64,000 nucleotides of DNA, taken from positions 1,697,142 to 1,761,141 of the forward strand of contig JACDOX010000018.1 in assembly GCA_014549065.1 (NCBI GenBank), written 5' to 3'. The position numbers were made by a program, and so were the translations under genes. Source of the stretch: Cardinalis cardinalis. Taxonomy: Eukaryota; Chordata; Aves; Passeriformes; Cardinalidae. Positions within the stretch are counted from its first letter, which is position 1, and every line of letters starts with the position of its first letter. Below the pieces are notes generated by a model, which was given only the letters and a program-made list of their open reading frames with translations, ran no database searches and was not told the DNA's origin. Of the stretch, positions 47,481-60,700 are shown piece after piece.

Positions 47481-50400
47481 AGGAAAGAACCAGCCTGTTA
47501 CGATGTATGTTAGAGCATTAAGTAGCGCCGCGCAACTTGCCAAAGGAGCATCTGTGATATGTGTTAGTCTGCTTCTTTTTAAAGTAGAACAAATTGGCCG
47601 GATTTTCTTACCTGNAAAATAACAGAAAGGAAGCATTGATGAAAATGCAGTAGGTTGTCCCAGTTAGCTGTTGCTTGGCCTTCCTTACCAGTTCCATTAA
47701 CAGTGATGTGAGTCATCATGTGCTGATGGGCAAGCACTTGGGAGTTTGAGCCTCCTGGCGTGTCACTGCCATCGAGGATGTGTGCAGGGACTGTCCTGCC
47801 AAGGAGCCCCTGTGCAGGCAGCATGAGCTGCAGAGCCGGAGATTGTGCACTGAGTTTTAATGCTGCTTACATTGTTCACCCTTTGTCCCATCATTCACTT
47901 GAAGACTGCAGTCTTCTGCAAAGAATGAGTGCTTCTTCGAGGTAGCAGGTTACTTGTGCACCTCGGGTCAAGCCTGCAACNCTGTGTCTTGACCTTTGGT
48001 TCATGTTTGTGTTGTGTGTTGGGGTGTGTGTGTTGGTGATCCCCTTTTTTCTCNTGCAAAACCCATCATCTGGCTAATCCTAGGGTTATTTGACAGTTTG
48101 CCTTTGTGGTAGCCCTGAGAGGGAAGGACAGAGGAGTGTGTGGGGACAGGAGTTTTGAGATCTCNTGCTTCTAAAAAGTATAAATTGCAGTAAGAGGGAG
48201 AAACTAACCAGGGAGCTGTGTATTTCATTGTGAGAAAATGGACTAAACCTTCAACATACTTNTTGCTTTTGTCTACTTGTAAAGAAAGATTGTGTTTTAG
48301 ACAACAAGAAATAGAAGACTGTTTTGGAANCTGAAGGAGCCTTTTAAAGAGAAAAACCAGAAGCTAGTACATGTATTTACTAGAAAATAACTGCAGGAGA
48401 GGCAACAGAAATGCAGCAAGGTTAGACAGGATATGCAATTGCCCTATGTGAAAACAATAAAAATATTAAGGTAGAAACAGAGAAACAACATAAACACATT
48501 ATTTTTTTTTAAAGTACTGATTTTGCATTTAAGTGAGCATAATGGTTGAGGTATTCCTGTCTGTAACTGTTACTGTCTCTAGCTTTGGAATAGCTCTGCT
48601 TCTTGAGATCAGTGATGAGCTGCTGATGCAGATGTACTTTAGGATGCTAGAAGTAACAGTGTAGCAACATCATAATTACATTATGGCAGACCCTCTGACA
48701 AGACTCTTACATTCANGAGTATGGTTGCAGATTTCATGTGCACAGTAAAAAAAGAAGACTGTACAAAACTGCTTAATGTTTTCCTCTCAGCTTCCACATT
48801 TTGAAGGGTAAAAGTGGTGCTTCTTATGGNTGAGGCTGCAGTTCCTACCCCTTCCTGCTCTCTAAGCCTGTCCTTAAGGTGAGAATTGTACTGCTTGNAG
48901 ATGACTGGCTGAAATGCTCTCCTGCCCCTACAGCACAGGGCCTGGCAGCAGGGTCCTCTCTCCACTAACTGCATTCAGGTCAGAGCACACAGCAACTGCA
49001 TTTCCCATGTGATTTAACACAATTTCTTAGAAATCCAATGCATGAATTACATAAGGGGATATAGATCAATAGTCCTTACTGAATGGTGTGCATCCATCAC
49101 TGTTATAGAAGTGGGCAGACTAGCAGGGAAGCTATGAATGTTGGAGGCCTTTCTACCCTGCTTTATGTAGGACAAATATACTGAGGTGGGCAGAGGCATT
49201 TGGCCCAGACTTTTCATTATACCCCTGAAAAGCCCGCAGCTGATTGTTAGAGATTTTCCTCCTGCAGAGTGTTCTCTGCAAGCTTCTGTCACTCTGCTGC
49301 ATTCAGCGTTTTGGATGTTGAACGGTTCTCATGGTTTTAGCAGAGCTACCTAAAAAGTAAAAAATGTCATTGCTACAGTTCTATGTCTTGATATCAGATC
49401 TGAATTTTTGTCTTCTGTGAGAGCTGGAAATGAATGCAATGTCTGAGAGTAAAGGTAACAAATCTCAGTGTTTAAGTGGAAGACAGTGCATTTCATGGCA
49501 GACTGAAAAATGAGGACCTTTGAGACCTGGTGGTTTTCAGCATGGATCTTAGGGCAGGCTTGCACTAGTGCAGTAATAGGGTGGGAATAACTTTTGAACC
49601 ACTTAGCTAAAAAGAGGCCAGTCTGATGGAATTCCTATGATATTTGTATTTCCTGGTCAACAGTTTTCCAGATCATGAAGAATAAACCTGTTTGGGACAT
49701 CACATGATCAGTTGTCAGCTAGGGAATTGCAGCAAAAAAGAGAAGATGACAAACATAGTCTTAATGGAGGTCATAGCACCTGTAATTGTCCAAAAGACAG
49801 TTGATACCTGGGTGTGATGTTTTTAGAAGTACTTAAAAATGGACTCATGAAAGAAGAGGGGGAGAAAGAAAGAAACTTTTAGAAGCCAAGCTGAAAAATG
49901 AAAAGATAAAAATAGACCTGAACACTGCCATCCTAGCTAATTTTTTTCCCCTTTAACTGGAGATACTCAGTTCTTTTCATCCTCTTACCCACTTTGCATA
50001 CATTATTTGGGTCCCAAGTCTGTTTTGAACTGCTTGACTGCCTGCACAGGTTTTCAGCATATCCTGAAGATGGTTCACTGCTGTCAGCTTTAGAGAGAAT
50101 TCTTCCTGGAAACATTTGCATTGCTGGAAGNCAAAAGCTAGTTGGAAGAGCACTGGCACCTGTAGCAGTAGTAGTGATGTTGCAGGTGGACATGCTGAAA
50201 CAACATCAAAACCAAAGATGATGGCTTACTTCTGTTATCGAAGCTTTGTGGGAATGAAGAAAATGGAAAACTGGTATATGACTGAGAAACTTAATAAACA
50301 CTTTCTTAGAAGTGTTAACTAACATTTTTTTTGCATCATAACTGGGAATGAGGGCATTTCTTGTATTCCTTGGCAATTCAGTTAAATGCCAGCATAGAAA

Positions 50401-51596
50401 TTGTGATCACAAACCATGCAGACGTGACTCTCATTGAAGTTGCATGTGGCTATTTAGGACTGAGTTTGATCCTATTGCTAGTTATAAGACTGTTGTGAGG
50501 ATGTAATTGTATGAGATTTTTGTATTGGATCCTCTTTGGTTAAATGCTTGGATGTTGTGTTCCATGTGTTCTCAAAAGAAGCATTCACTGTTTTCAGCNC
50601 CCGAGTTCAGCCCCTCAGGTGTCTTATCTCTCCAGCAACAGTAGAGACAATAGTACTATACTTTTGTAGGTTTTGGATGTGGGTTATTTTTTTATTTGCA
50701 GTCGAGCTTTCACAGATACCTGGTGTCCACCCCCATGTGTATTGCCCATCAAAAGTTAGAAATTCAGCTAAAGATACAGCCTAAAATTTTCCATTTCTCT
50801 TAGTGGCTGGGAACTTCAATCTCTTTTATCATTGGTTTCCTTATATTTAATCTTACAGTCATAGGAAAAAAATTATTAAGATAGCAGTTTCAAAAATCAG
50901 GATAGAACTGGGTATATTCAGGCAGTTCCTGTGGGTGGTTTCTTTGCACATTAAAACTGCAGTCTCAATTGTTTGGGTAACCCTTCCTGCACTCCTGAGG
51001 AAGTTCTGTCTTTGAGGCTTACCTGCAGGGATAGAGCTACATGTAGTAGGCAATGCTGCAAGGAAACTGAAAAATGTTTGGTCAGTTTAAGCTTAGTGTT
51101 CCAGCCTGTAATTTCTGTAGGCTGGGCAGGAGAAGAGTCCGTGTTATATATCATAAGCTGGCTTGGGATAACCAAGTATAGTGTTAATGTTACATCTACC
51201 NCTGAGAGCACAGCTTTCTTCAGTCTCCCTTCCTCTCTTACAATGGGCTGTCTTGCTAAGCTGAATCAAAAAATAAACTCTTCTTTAAAAGAAATGGGGT
51301 TTTTGGTCTATCTCCCCAAGCAGTCACAGACAGTGCAATTCCCAGCACAAGCAGGAGGGGGGAATGTGAACAAGGGTGAAGGAGTGAATCCTCCCTTTCG
51401 TAGCAACCAGTGGTTACATTGTCTCAGCCTTAATGTTGCCTAAAAATACAGCTGAATGGACAAAAAGTTAAACATGGAATCTACTGATATGTTTTATGAC
51501 ACACATCCATATTAAAGTTTTTTATTTTTGGTTATGGAAAGTATTTTTTCTAAACTGTAACAAAAATAATGTGTCAATGTTTTCTCTTTTAAACAG
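46846..51596 (+). other. CHST10: CHST10 intron 1
   Basis: It begins in the CpG island and becomes AT-rich. A GT-rich stretch lies at 48005-48036. No coding exon with family similarity was seen; extra non-coding exons could be hidden here. Confidence 0.45.
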
Positions 51597-51736
51597 GAAG
51601 TGCCGACTTTATATGGCTCACATGCATGCTGACAACATGCACCACCAGTGGCTGCTGCTAGCTGCATGCTTTTGGGTGATATTCATGTTCATGGTTGCTA
51701 GCAAGTTTATCACGTTGACTTTTAAAGACCCAGATG
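51597..51736 (+). CDS. CHST10: CHST10 exon with start codon and membrane anchor
   Basis: Acceptor ttttaaacag at 51596; coding begins at ATG 51637 (A at -3) and the exon ends at 51736 before GTAAGT. In-frame ATGs at 51613 and 51622 precede it, both in poorer context. It encodes the cytoplasmic stub, the transmembrane anchor and the start of the stem. Confidence 0.92.
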
Positions 51737-54700
51737 GTAAGTTTAGCTTTAATGTTTGATGTGAAACAGAAAATTGAATAGTGCTTCACAAAAATATTCT
51801 TTTCTATGAAAGTAGCTCTTGGCATGTTATCACTTCTTCAGTAGGACTGAGAACAGAACAACTGAATGTCTGGAAGTGACAGTGCTGATATTCAGTTCCA
51901 TTTCTTGCTAAAGTCTGCAAATCTAACATCAGAGGAGAATTTTGGTGGGTAAGAACAGAAGGGATCATGTTTGGCAGTACTGTCTTGGCAGGTCTGCTTT
52001 TTCAATTACAGTTTGTTTCAGTATCATGATCTACTAGGGGTAGAAGTTATGTGCCAGAACAACAGAGCACTGTTACCTGTTTAAAAGTCAGAAGAGACTC
52101 AGAGGGTACTGAAGAGTTCATTTCACATGATACTAGCTTCTGTCTTTCTGTCACTGCTTGTCTTGTGGCTGAGGCATTATGTAAAACTTGTGGAAAGTTT
52201 TATTTCATTTGCAATGCACTTTGCCTAGCCACCTCTGGCCTGCTTCTTGCATTCAGTTTTATNCCCTGCTATTTGACTTGTAAACAGCTTAGAGACTTTT
52301 GCTCAGCTTAAGTAGCTGAGATGTTATTAAGATGATGANGAATTTAAGCCATTTGATGACACCACACAGCACNTTACTTTTGTGTCTGCTGGGGAGCTGC
52401 TCTTACAAAGCCACCCTGCAGAGAGCTTTGGGTGAAGGTGATGATATGACTTCAAGTCTTAAGAGATCTGTTTCTGCATCTTCCTAAGACATGCAAAAAA
52501 TATGTAACTTTTGAAGCATTGACACTTGTGCTGTGTTTTTCAATAGGTGGATAATGGATAAATACATTAGGTGTACCTTTATAAATAATACACATCTATG
52601 TGAAGATTTATTCAGCAAGCTTTACAGAGGAGAAATGTAGACTAACTTAGCTTTCCTTGGACCCAGCCGTTCTGTCCTGGTAGATCTGCAGATCAGCTAG
52701 TCTTATGTTAGTAGTTATATCTTCCAGTATTTCACTCTATGCCAACTCTTGTTTCCCAGCTCAGGTATTCTTTGGGTGTTTCTTTTCATCAGAATTTGTC
52801 AGGAAAATTAAAATGTACTTAAAAAAACTAATTGCTAGAGCATAGCCTCTGCATTTATTTGCTTTTTATTATCTTGGCTTGCCAAGTTTTTCTTTTTTTT
52901 TTTCAATGCTGAATCTTCCACTCCTTTTGAATAGTTCTCTGAGCAGATGATACATAAATTCTTAAGCTTGTCCTGCAAAGGCATGACTATAGTTAAGTGT
53001 ATGTATGTGTTGGAGTGTTTGTAACAAAACTGATTAAGGGAAATACTTTGACTATACCAACAGAATTTTGGAGGAAGTCCAAACAGGATGGCAAATACTG
53101 GAGAAGCTCTTCTAGACTTAATAAAATATAACTTGTCAGAAATTTTTCTTNTTTGGATGTGTCTTCCCAGCAGATGGAATAAAACCAGCAGATGCTCAAT
53201 GAATCAATGTTCTTTTGTTTAAGCCTTTTACTGATGTCTTGGGTGCATGACCAATAGGAACTTCTTAAGGAACAAGTTTCTGTGCATCATTCCTAATATC
53301 ATCTACAGGCATGCTTTTACACAGTGATAGTGAAAAAATAGTTTAGCTGCTCTTTCACTGAATCAGATTACTTGTATTTTACAGAAGAGCACCATGAAGC
53401 AAGTCTGTGCACAGCAACAGTTACAGTTTCTGAATGCTTGAATGCTTCCATTGCTTTCAGTTTTAACTTGCTTTTCCATGCNTGCCCTTTGTTAAAATCC
53501 AGTGTAGGCAGAGTAGAGTACTCCCTGAAGAAAAGGACATAGGCAGTGCTCACATTTTCTCAACTATGAAACAGTAAGNCCCTGTGGATGCAGATGAGGA
53601 AACATTATTCATAGAAGAACCTATATGAAGGGAAAAGTAATCCAAAATGGATGGAAATAAGTTTTCAGGGAGAAAACATGTTCCTTTTGCTTTGTAGTTA
53701 GGGAAAGCTGCTTCAAATTATTTTTGATTTTTCTGCACTGTGTAGACTAAAGCAAAAACCCTGTGTTATTTTTTGGGGTTTTTTACCATACTAAATGCAA
53801 AAGATGAAAAGGGTTCTTACTTACATGCTTTAATTTGGTCTCAAACTATGAGCTATCCTAAAATCACTAAAAGAGAAAAAGAGTATCAGCTGAGTTTGTT
53901 GTTGTGAGAATCTCTAAGGAAGGCCATCGGTCCAGTAATAAAGGAAGAGGTGATCTTTATTTATTGTTGATTATAGGTGCTTACTTAGAGTACCACAGAA
54001 GTAAAAGGGTGTCCATAATGACACTTTTCTTCTTGTAAGTTTAATAGTCTACAAAAGAAGAAACATTTTTTACTAGTATAAGGGGAGAGAGGAACCTGAT
54101 AGATTTAAGTTTTTTATTTGGATGTGCTTTGGCAAGTTCATTGAAAAATAAAAATCTCCTATGCACAGGTCCATATAGTTATACCAAATATCTATCAGTT
54201 GAGGTATTTGGATTCAGGACTTTGATATCTCTGCACACTTTTTAGGAAAAAAGCAAAGAAAACAAACAAAACAGCCAAGTAAAATATAATGGGTGTGTTT
54301 CTTTGATAAAACTCAAATGAAGTTGCATCCAAAATTCCCAGAGTGCATCCTTTAAAATATTTATTGTCTGTGTCTGTCTTATCTAGTACCTTTCCATGTG
54401 GAAACAAATCCTAGTGTTTTGTAAAGTTAATACAGAAAGTAAAGTTCATGTGTTTTAGTTGTAAAGCAGAAATAGTTTCTTTCCCCTCNCCTTCTGTAAT
54501 GCTGTTATCTCTCTCCCTTCTTCAGGCTATGGTGCCAAGCAAGAGCCATTGATTCTGACAGCTGTGACAAAAGTGGAGGAGGTACNTGTGCCAGAGGAAA
54601 AACATTGGCCTGAAGAATTCCAGGTGCATACTCTTGAGATAAAGGTTATGTGTATTAAAGAGTAGAAGAAAAGAAGAGATTAAGGAAGGGCTTCCTGTTG

Positions 54701-57700
54701 TTAAGATGAATTGCTAGACAGGAATTATTTATTCAGGCTGTTCTATTTAGATAGAGGCGACAGAATTCATTTTAACTTCACAAAGCTGGTTTGTTACGGT
54801 AATCTGCTGTCTTGTTTCATCTGAGTGATTCAACTTAATGTGTTTCCATTTCTAGGAGAAAATTGTTACAGTACTCCTTTATCAAGTCAGGACAGTCGTT
54901 TTTGTTAGCCTTTTTAATGTAATGGCCCAGTTTTGGATTACTTGTGTTCTGGCTTGCCACAGCGATCAGGTTTGTGCTTGTTGAGGGCAAGCCTGTGTCT
55001 GCTCTATTCTCTTAGATTTCTGCCCAATCTCTCTGTTTCTTTTTATCACTGTCAATTTCTTCTTCGTATTTTGTGCTCTTTGTGTTTCACATTTCAGCAT
55101 TTTTCCAAAGTAGAACATGAACACAATAGTAGTCAATACCAGTTGATCTTTTAGATGCACAGTTCTGTGCTTTCAGCAAATTGACAGTGAAATTCTGAAA
55201 ATCCTTTATACAAATGTAAATTTGAGAGCCGTTGCAGAGTGCAATGAATCAATTTTTTTTTCTTTCTTTGCATTAGTACATAACTCATCTTTAAAGTATT
55301 TTTGTGATGCAGCATGGAAGGCAGGTTAGCTTTATAAGCATGACTCTTTTTGGTTTCATTTTTCAAAAGCACAAAATATAAGTTACCTTGAAAATACTTG
55401 GGAAAAACACTTTGTTCAGTGGAAGGTAGATATATATATAGAGAGAGTTTTATTAGCTTTCTTTACTAGTCGGGAAGAGGATAATAAGGTTTCTGGATCT
55501 AAAACAGTTCCCTCTTGACTTCCTGGCAGCATGAAATGTAGAGTAACAACATTAATTTTGGTTACATGCAGAAAGAATTNTTTGGACAGATAAAATAATC
55601 TGACAGGCTGTTCAGACTACATTCTGAGCAGAGGGTATTAGAGAAGAGTAACAAACAGAAAAAGCAGGTTGTTTTTTTTTTCCTTAAGAAAAGCTGGGAC
55701 AAAAAGTAAAATAATTCCTTTTTCATCTGTAGCTTGGACACTGTACCTAAAATCACAGAATCATAGAATGGTTTGACTTGGAAGGGACTGTTGAAGATCA
55801 TGTAGTGCCAAGCCATCTGCCATGGACAGGGACACCTTTGATTAGCCCAGGTTGCTCAGAGCCCCATCCAACCTGGCCTTGNACATTTCTGGGGTGCGCC
55901 ATCCACAGCTTCTCTGGGTAACATGTTCCAGTGCCTGACCACCCTCATAGGAAAAAATTCCTTCCTAATGTCTAAACCTATTTTTTTTCAGTTGAAAACC
56001 ATTACCCCTGTCTTGCAACTGCAGGCCCTGGTAGNAAGTCTNTCTTTCTTACAAACCCCTTGTGAGTATTGAAAGGCTGCAGTGAGATTTTCCTGGAGCC
56101 TTTTCTTCTCCAGGNTGAACAGCCACAGCTGTCTCAGCCTGTCTTNATNGGAGAGGTGCTCCATCTTGGACCATCTTCATGGCCTCCTCTGGACCTTCCC
56201 TTAACAGGTCCATGTCTTTCCTGTGCTGGGGCCCCAGGGCTGTGTGCAGCACTCCAGGTGGCAGCAGAGCAGAGTACAGGGGGAGAATCACCTCCTTTGA
56301 CCTGCTGGCTACTGTGCTTTTTTATGCAGTCCAGGGTGCAGTTGGCTTTCTGGGCTGCCAGTACACACTGCGAGCACATATCCAATTCACTCATCAGTAT
56401 CCCCAGGTCCTTGGCAGGGTTGGTCTCAGTCAGTTCATCCCCTAGTCTGTATTGATATTGGGGACTGCCATTCAGTTAGTGGAAAGGTGAAAAATTGTCA
56501 GTAGAAATTTAAACTTTCTTATCACCCCTTAATTAGAGAAGCTCCTTTTTCCTCTCACTCCACTAGTTGTGAGGCAAAAGGTAGTTGTGGTTCCTTTCTT
56601 AGTCTCAGAAAAATGAGACATGTGAAACAGCTCATCCGTTTTTGGGGAGAGGTATCCTGATACTTCTTTTGTTTGTGACACTGATGCTCATTGTTCATAT
56701 TTTTATTTACCTGATTTTATTTCAACTTGGATAAATGGAAACACTGGATGCCTACAGGTGCTAGAAAACACAGAACTAGAACGTACAACAACACAGAACT
56801 TTTATCCTAATTTTTTCCCCAGCCAGGTGGATCACAAAATATTCTGAGTTGGAAGGGCCCCACAAGGATCATAGAGTCCAGCTCTTAGCCTGCACAGGAC
56901 ATCCCCAAGAATCACACCGTGGGTCAGCCCCATCTTCTCAGAGCTTAAAGCAAAATTTGTGTTGGTATTCCTATCCTAACCTCTCAGAAGCTTTTATTAC
57001 AGGTTGTTGAGATTCTGTGGGAGTTCTAGTATTTGATCAAGGCATGCTTTATCCACACAGATAAGGCTCTGCTGCTGTGCAACAAACTTAAATTGTTGTA
57101 TGGAAAAGCTCTTACAACTGTATATACTACCATGTAATGTCTTAAGAGCTGAACCAAAGTACAGCTGCAGCNCAGGAAGCAAACTGTTGGCTGCTCCTTT
57201 AGTTAATACATAGCAATGTTTTAATCTGGGAGTCATTAGGGTGCATAGTTTGGGGATTTTTATACTTCATAATTTAATCTGAGAACTAAAGTCTTTAACT
57301 TTTGTTTTTTCTTTCTCCTCTGCATTTCATAAAGCCAACTGGAAAAGCTTTTTCAGGAAATCTGATCCGCCAACCCCTGGTTCATATGGAAAGACTTGAG
57401 CTTCTCAGGAATGTCTGCAGAGACACTGCATTGAGAGATCTCTCTCATACTGCAGTTTCCAAATTCGTCTTGGACCGAATATTTGTGTGTGACAAGCACA
57501 AGATCCTGTTTTGTCAGACGCCAAAAGTGGGCAACACTCAGTGGAAAAAAGTCTTGATCGTTTTAAATGGTATCTGCTTTTCTGTGGGTGTGTGGGTTTC
57601 TTTGAGGAGGAGGAGGAAATGGNATTGTTCTAACTGGGGCAACTGAAATGGATTCTTTCTGCATTTCTGTACACTGATACTTAATTTCAGCTTTTCATTT

Positions 57701-60700
57701 ATGACAGTTATTTCTTGTCCTTTCCAAACTTCCCCTTAAAATGAGATCTGTTCTTTCTGTAAAAATAAGTATTGTTATTACTTGGCTCTAAAGTTGAGTC
57801 ATGACAGAGCATCCATATGCGTGTAGTAGGTAGGTTTCTTATCTTTGAAGGGGTGCACTAAATTATAGAATTTAAAAGTGTGTGACAAGGTATTATAATT
57901 GCTAAGTAATAATAATATTAAATTTCTGGCTCAAGGCCAGTGACTTTTAACTAGAGACTTTAGCCATGAAGAAAGCCAGTTAAAACTTGGCAGCTCCTCT
58001 TGGTCTGCCTTGCTGAAATCCTGTGTGTGTTCTGTCAGTGAACCATCTTAAGAGTTACAAAGATTCTGAGGTGCTTAACACAATAGTTTGGTCACCAAAG
58101 GTATGTTTTAAAAGATGGTGAAAGAAGGAATAATGGGATGAGTGTGTTTGAAAAATTAGCAAATGAGGTTTGTCTGTCAGCAAAGCTTTTCTAGCAAGCA
58201 GTAGTACTAAAATTAAAAACTTCAATGTTAATTTCATCCTTGATCTATGGATGTGAGCTAAAAATCTAGCAGAGATACATGCATACCTATGTGTATGCAT
58301 GTTTCTTAATACCTATGAAAGCAACACTCAAAGTACTAAATATTGAAATGTACGAGGGCATTGGAAGTACCTGCTCGTAGCATTTGAGAGATAACATGCA
58401 AAGAATGCCTCAGAATGGGCAGGCATGTNTTGGCTATGCTGAGTGGAGGATATCTCAGGTCTTAACAGCAGGGAACTTTTCACCTTGAGTTTTCTAGTTC
58501 TGTCACGTTGGATAATGATAGAAAATTGCTTCCACATAAGCACTGGTCTCTTTTGCCTTAAGCTGCCAGTGCGCTGGTATCTGCTGATGAAGGCTACTGC
58601 TGTGGTTGACCAAACTTTCTCTTCTTTGGGTAGTCTCAGAAGGCAGGACTGATACTTGAGGGGGAATAATATATGCCCAAATACCTAAGTGGTATTTGGA
58701 GGTTCAGGAGGGGGAAATGCAGCTGTGGCACTGTGGGGGAGCTAACTCTGCTACTGCTTGTACTGACTATGTTCTCTCAATGAATGCAAGGTATCGGTTT
58801 CTGTGAGGTGTCTCATCCGACATCTGTTGTCCNCATGCGATTCACCTATGGTACCAAGAAATACAACCTCAGTCTCCATCCCCCACCCCTGCCCCCTCCA
58901 GGAAAAAAAAATAATTGGAAGACTGAGCAGCTGAGTGGTGTGTATTATTCACTTCAGTTCTGGAAATGAGAAGGCTGTAGAGGCTTTCACTTAACAGGCT
59001 TATTTTGTAGCACTGTGCTTGTTGCAGGTTGATATTCTGAAANGCTGCTGTTACATGAAGGCTTATGTCTAAAGCCCAAGGGGCCACATGAGATGTTTCT
59101 CAAGGTCATAAAACCTTCCAGGATCAGGATACTAAAATGAATGCAGCAGAGTTAAGTGACGTTATTTTTCTTGTCAGCTCATGTGCTTTCAGAAATGAGC
59201 GTCTGGAGACTTACGTTGTTAATTTTAGTGCCTTTTAATCTGTGGAGTATTCTCTGATTGGAATTTTTGTTTCAGCACAGCATACTTGTTAAAAAAACTT
59301 TATGGATCCTGAAAGCAAAGTACTTCTGCATTGAAGCAGTTCCAAAAGCAGCTCATAGCATTTATTTTTGTTGGTGGTTGAAGCTCAGCCAAAAAAACTG
59401 GTTCCTTCTTCTGCGTTAATCCTGAAAGTCTTTCTCCATTTGTATGTGCAGGCAGAGGAAAAGAGAATGGGGACACTGACGTGTGAGGAGTTACAGGCTT
59501 AGACATAATTGCTGATTAAATTTGCATAATATGCTTTTCTGAGAATTTTGTGGCCATTTGGTCTTGGACCTTGATGTCACATACCCTGAAGAATTTTAAC
59601 AGTTTTCAGCTTCGCAGTCAGNATCTCTCATAATTTAACAGCTTTAAGCATAGTAACTTTAAATGGTAAAAATAAAGAAAAGAGAAAGACATAGAACTGT
59701 CAGCCATACATGCTTGCTCATACTCACTGGTTTTTTTCCCCTTGAATGAATCACTTGCTCTCTCATTTTGATTTGTCCAGGAGCATTTTCTTCCATAGAA
59801 GAGATCCCAGAAAACATTGTACATGATCATGAGAAGAATGGCCTTCCACGCTTGTCCTCTTTCAGTGACTCTGAAATTAAAAAACGGTAAGTGGCCCTGC
59901 CAGTGAATGTGGAAGGGGTTTGAGGTCAGTGGTGTTATGAGCAATCAAGGGTACAGCTGAAGTCTGTGTCTGAAACTCAGGGCAGCAGGGTTTCTTGTAT
60001 TATGGCACTATTCTGTTATCCTCACAGCTGTTGCTGTATCTGCCTTCCTACTGGCTTTGAAGGAGACCACCAGTGTAATTTGTGATATAGTTAGGAGAGC
60101 CAACCAACTCCCTGGCATATAAGGTTTCTGTAATTCAATGCCTACCTAGTTGTTAGATAGCTGACCTTCAGAACAGAAGGTTTAATTGGACAGCCCATCC
60201 TGATGTCTCATATGGTAAACCTTACTGCCTGCAGGTAAGATTGTCATTGCAGCAGACTGACTTACTGGGACTGAGCTGGTTAGATTTAAATTGTTAGTGC
60301 TTCTTAGCCCCAGAATATTTTCCATTCAGCTGAACCACTTTGTTTTCCTGTTTAAGTGCTTCTGGTTATTTTCAGAGCCAAAAAATACTCTGCAGTAGAA
60401 CTTCTACATTACTTTGGCTAGATTTTTAACTGTGCCTGCTCTCATCTCTACGAGAGCTTATGCCATACATAATCCCTGTAAGGGGTGGCAACATGGAGAG
60501 AACAGGACATANGATGACAGTGGACACTTGTAAGCCTGTTCTTGCATGGGTTTGTGTGCATTGCACCATTATGAAGAGTCAGTGTGTCACATGTTAGTAG
60601 AGCTCAGCCCAAGGGTTTTTGTTGCATGCAGTGGCACAAGGACATTTGTCATAGCTGTGCCTGTAGAATTGGGGTCACTTGATTGTGTTGATATTGTGCA

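Noticed and set aside
50973..51443. Plus-strand 157-codon frame in CHST10 intron 1
   Set aside because: No ATG at its start, no recognisable domain, and it lies within a well-supported intron.
55750..56455. Open frames in CHST10 intron 3
   Set aside because: They are translations of CR1 sequence, not host exons.
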